DNA of 64,000 nt, taken from the NCBI RefSeq assembly GCF_018417595.1, contig NZ_CP070982.1, positions 3,554,001 through 3,618,000 on the forward strand, written 5' to 3'. The position numbers and the translations under genes were made by a program. Shown here in pieces: positions 62,625 through 64,000 of this stretch; the stretch's first letter is position 1; every line of letters begins with the position of its first letter. The notes beneath the pieces are model-generated. The model was given only the letters and a program-made list of their open reading frames with translations, had not been told where the DNA came from and searched no databases. The stretch comes from Pseudomonas entomophila. Its GTDB lineage: Bacteria > Pseudomonadota > Gammaproteobacteria > Pseudomonadales > Pseudomonadaceae.

Positions 62625-63452
62625 ATGAACGGGAGCACGACGATGGGCGCCGGGCTCGGGCTCAAGGCCGAGCACTATGCCCAGGCCTGGGCCTGCCGCG
62701 CCGACGGGCTGTGGTTCGAAGTCCATCCGGAAAACTACATGGTCGGCGGCCCACGCCTTGCCTGGCTGCAACGGATGGCCGAGCGCCATCCGCTGTCGCT
62801 GCACGGTGTCGCGCTGTCACTGGCGGCGGACGCCGAACCGGATGCCGAGCACCTGCGCCGCCTGCGTCTGCTGGTCGAACAGGTACGCCCGGCACTGGTG
62901 TCGGAGCACCTGGCCTGGTCGACCTGGCGTGGCCAGTACCATCCCGACCTGCTGCCCTTCCCTCGCAGCCACGAGGCCCTGGCCCGCATCAGCGACAATA
63001 TCCAACGCACCCAGGAGGCACTGGCGCGCCCCATTTCCATCGAGAACCCCAGCCACTACCTGCACCTGGACGGTCACGACTGGGACGAGATCGATTTTCT
63101 TGGCGAGCTGGCACGCCGCACTGGCTGCGGCCTGCTGCTGGATGTCAACAACGTGCATGTCAGTGCCCACAACCTCGGTTTCAGCGCCCAGGACTACCTC
63201 GCCCGCTTCCCGGCCCAGGCCATCACCGAAGTGCACCTGGCCGGCCACAGCCATGACGACCAGGGTGCCCTGTTGATCGACTCCCATGACGCCCGTATCG
63301 CCGAGCCGGTGTGGATGTTGTACCGGCAGTTGATCCAGCGGATCGGCCCACGGCCGACCCTGATCGAACGCGATGGCAACATCCCCCCCTTCGACGACTT
63401 GCTGGCCGAGCGCGCCATCGCCCAGGCGGCCCTGAACGGAGACCTGCCATGA
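62625..63452 (+). CDS. bufB: BufB-type DUF692 modifying enzyme (MNIO family)
   Basis: A 275-residue multinuclear non-haem iron oxidative enzyme. Likely metal ligands are in [49 protein letters not shown] and LIERDGN, the usual order for this family. It should oxidise cysteines of BufA1. The ATG at 62625 follows GGAGG after 16 bases of spacing from the bufA stop; the reading frame is open further left, but that part overlaps bufA. Confidence 0.92.
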   Translation: MNGSTTMGAGLGLKAEHYAQAWACRADGLWFEVHPENYMVGGPRLAWLQRMAERHPLSLHGVALSLAADAEPDAEHLRRLRLLVEQVRPALVSEHLAWSTWRGQYHPDLLPFPRSHEALARISDNIQRTQEALARPISIENPSHYLHLDGHDWDEIDFLGELARRTGCGLLLDVNNVHVSAHNLGFSAQDYLARFPAQAITEVHLAGHSHDDQGALLIDSHDARIAEPVWMLYRQLIQRIGPRPTLIERDGNIPPFDDLLAERAIAQAALNGDLP

Positions 63453-64000
63453 ACCTCAGCCTTGGCCAGTTCCAGACTGCGTTCGTCGACGCCCTGTACC
63501 TGCGCCCTGCCCCGGAGTTGGCGGCACTCACCGGGCAGGCGGCGTTCGCGGTGTACCGCAACACCGTGCTGGCCGGCTGCGTCGATGCGCTTCGGGCCAA
63601 CTTCCCCAGCATCGAGATGCTGGTCGGGGCCGAATGGATGCACGATGCCGCCGTAGCCTACGCCCAGCAGTCGCCCCCCTGCGACCCACGGCTGATCCAC
63701 TACGGCGCGGCGTTCCCGGCCTTCCTCGATGATTTGCTGGCTTTTCACGGCCTGGCCTACCTGGCGGATGTCGCCCGTCTGGATTTCGCCTGGAACGAAG
63801 CGTTCAGCGCGCCCGACGATCCCTGCCTGCAACTGGCCAACCTGGCGGGCATGACTGCCAGTGACCTTGCTCGCAGCCACCTGCGTCCGCGTGCCAGCGT
63901 ACGCTGGCAGTGGTTCGACGCGCACCCGGCCTACAGCCTCTGGCAGCACGGTCGCGAACATCTGCCATGGCCGCAGGATCACGCCTGGATCGGCGAAGGC
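63449..64000 (+). CDS. bufC: BufC-type DUF2063 partner protein, cut by the window edge
   Basis: 184 codons are visible; the rest is beyond the edge. It starts with ATG overlapping the bufB stop. The N-terminal helical DUF2063 domain is clear ([20 protein letters not shown], then [18 protein letters not shown]). This protein family partners with DUF692 enzymes and helps recognise the precursor peptide. A DoxX-type bufD often follows and may lie just outside. Confidence 0.9.
   Translation, partial: MNLSLGQFQTAFVDALYLRPAPELAALTGQAAFAVYRNTVLAGCVDALRANFPSIEMLVGAEWMHDAAVAYAQQSPPCDPRLIHYGAAFPAFLDDLLAFHGLAYLADVARLDFAWNEAFSAPDDPCLQLANLAGMTASDLARSHLRPRASVRWQWFDAHPAYSLWQHGREHLPWPQDHAWIGEG

Overview
The window looks like chromosomal DNA of a fluorescent Pseudomonas, most likely of the P. 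putida group. The evidence is high G+C, a pyoverdine synthetase and uptake locus, a putida-type reductive pyrimidine pathway, and many GTAGGAGCGG-type REP palindromes. There are no tRNA or rRNA genes, phage genes, insertion sequences or CRISPR arrays that I can see.

Region 1 (1-29100, minus strand) is most of a pyoverdine peptide assembly line. Reading in transcription order: a 3084-residue NRPS (C-A-T-E-C-A-T-C), a SyrP-type Fe(II)/2-oxoglutarate hydroxylase, a 1014-residue protein (condensation-like domain-A-T), a 2604-residue NRPS (C-A-T-E-C-A-T), a 2172-residue NRPS (C-A-T-C-A-T), and a last NRPS that runs off the left edge. From the first hydroxylase gene onward the genes overlap by 1-4 bases. 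Hand-read A-domain specificity residues suggest D-Ala, an unassigned (probably basic) residue, His (probably beta-hydroxylated), D-Asp, Gly, Gly, Ser and then further residues. The two Gly A-T units are near-identical 1.67 kb direct repeats.

Region 2 (29325-35364, plus strand, divergent from the NRPS operon) is fpvGHJK-fpvCDEF, the inner-membrane and periplasmic system that reduces ferripyoverdine and recovers iron from it. The shared intergenic region carries a Fur-box-like sequence.

Region 3 (35531-41920) is a mixed accessory stretch: a LysE exporter, a LysR regulator divergent from a quinone-reductase-like flavoprotein, a RutR-like TetR regulator, a LysR regulator divergent from an MFS exporter plus an NTF2-fold protein, and a small acyl-CoA-binding protein.

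Region 4 (42098-49802) is reductive pyrimidine catabolism: PreA and PreT (dihydropyrimidine dehydrogenase), dihydropyrimidinase, an NCS1 nucleobase transporter and an M20-type N-carbamoyl-beta-alanine amidohydrolase, around a 604-base AT-rich control region with a perfect 14-base palindrome.

Region 5 (49955-56560) holds a small P-loop kinase-like protein, an isochorismatase-fold hydrolase, a LysR / C45 peptidase / MHS transporter set, and an exported YtcJ-type amidohydrolase.

Region 6 (56600-59722) is the least described part: a winged-helix regulator with a TolB-like C-terminal part, two distantly related beta-rich proteins (one exported, one not) and a 76-residue protein. A 19-base motif occurs three times in the intergenic spaces of this cluster.

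Region 7 (59914-64000) has a PAS-GGDEF diguanylate cyclase, then a sigF-nrsF pair, and then bufA-bufB-bufC (a bufferin-type modified peptide, its DUF692 modifying enzyme and its DUF2063 partner). Both the sigF and the bufA units carry an exact GTAACC-N16-CGAA promoter; the one for sigF overlaps the apparent start codon.
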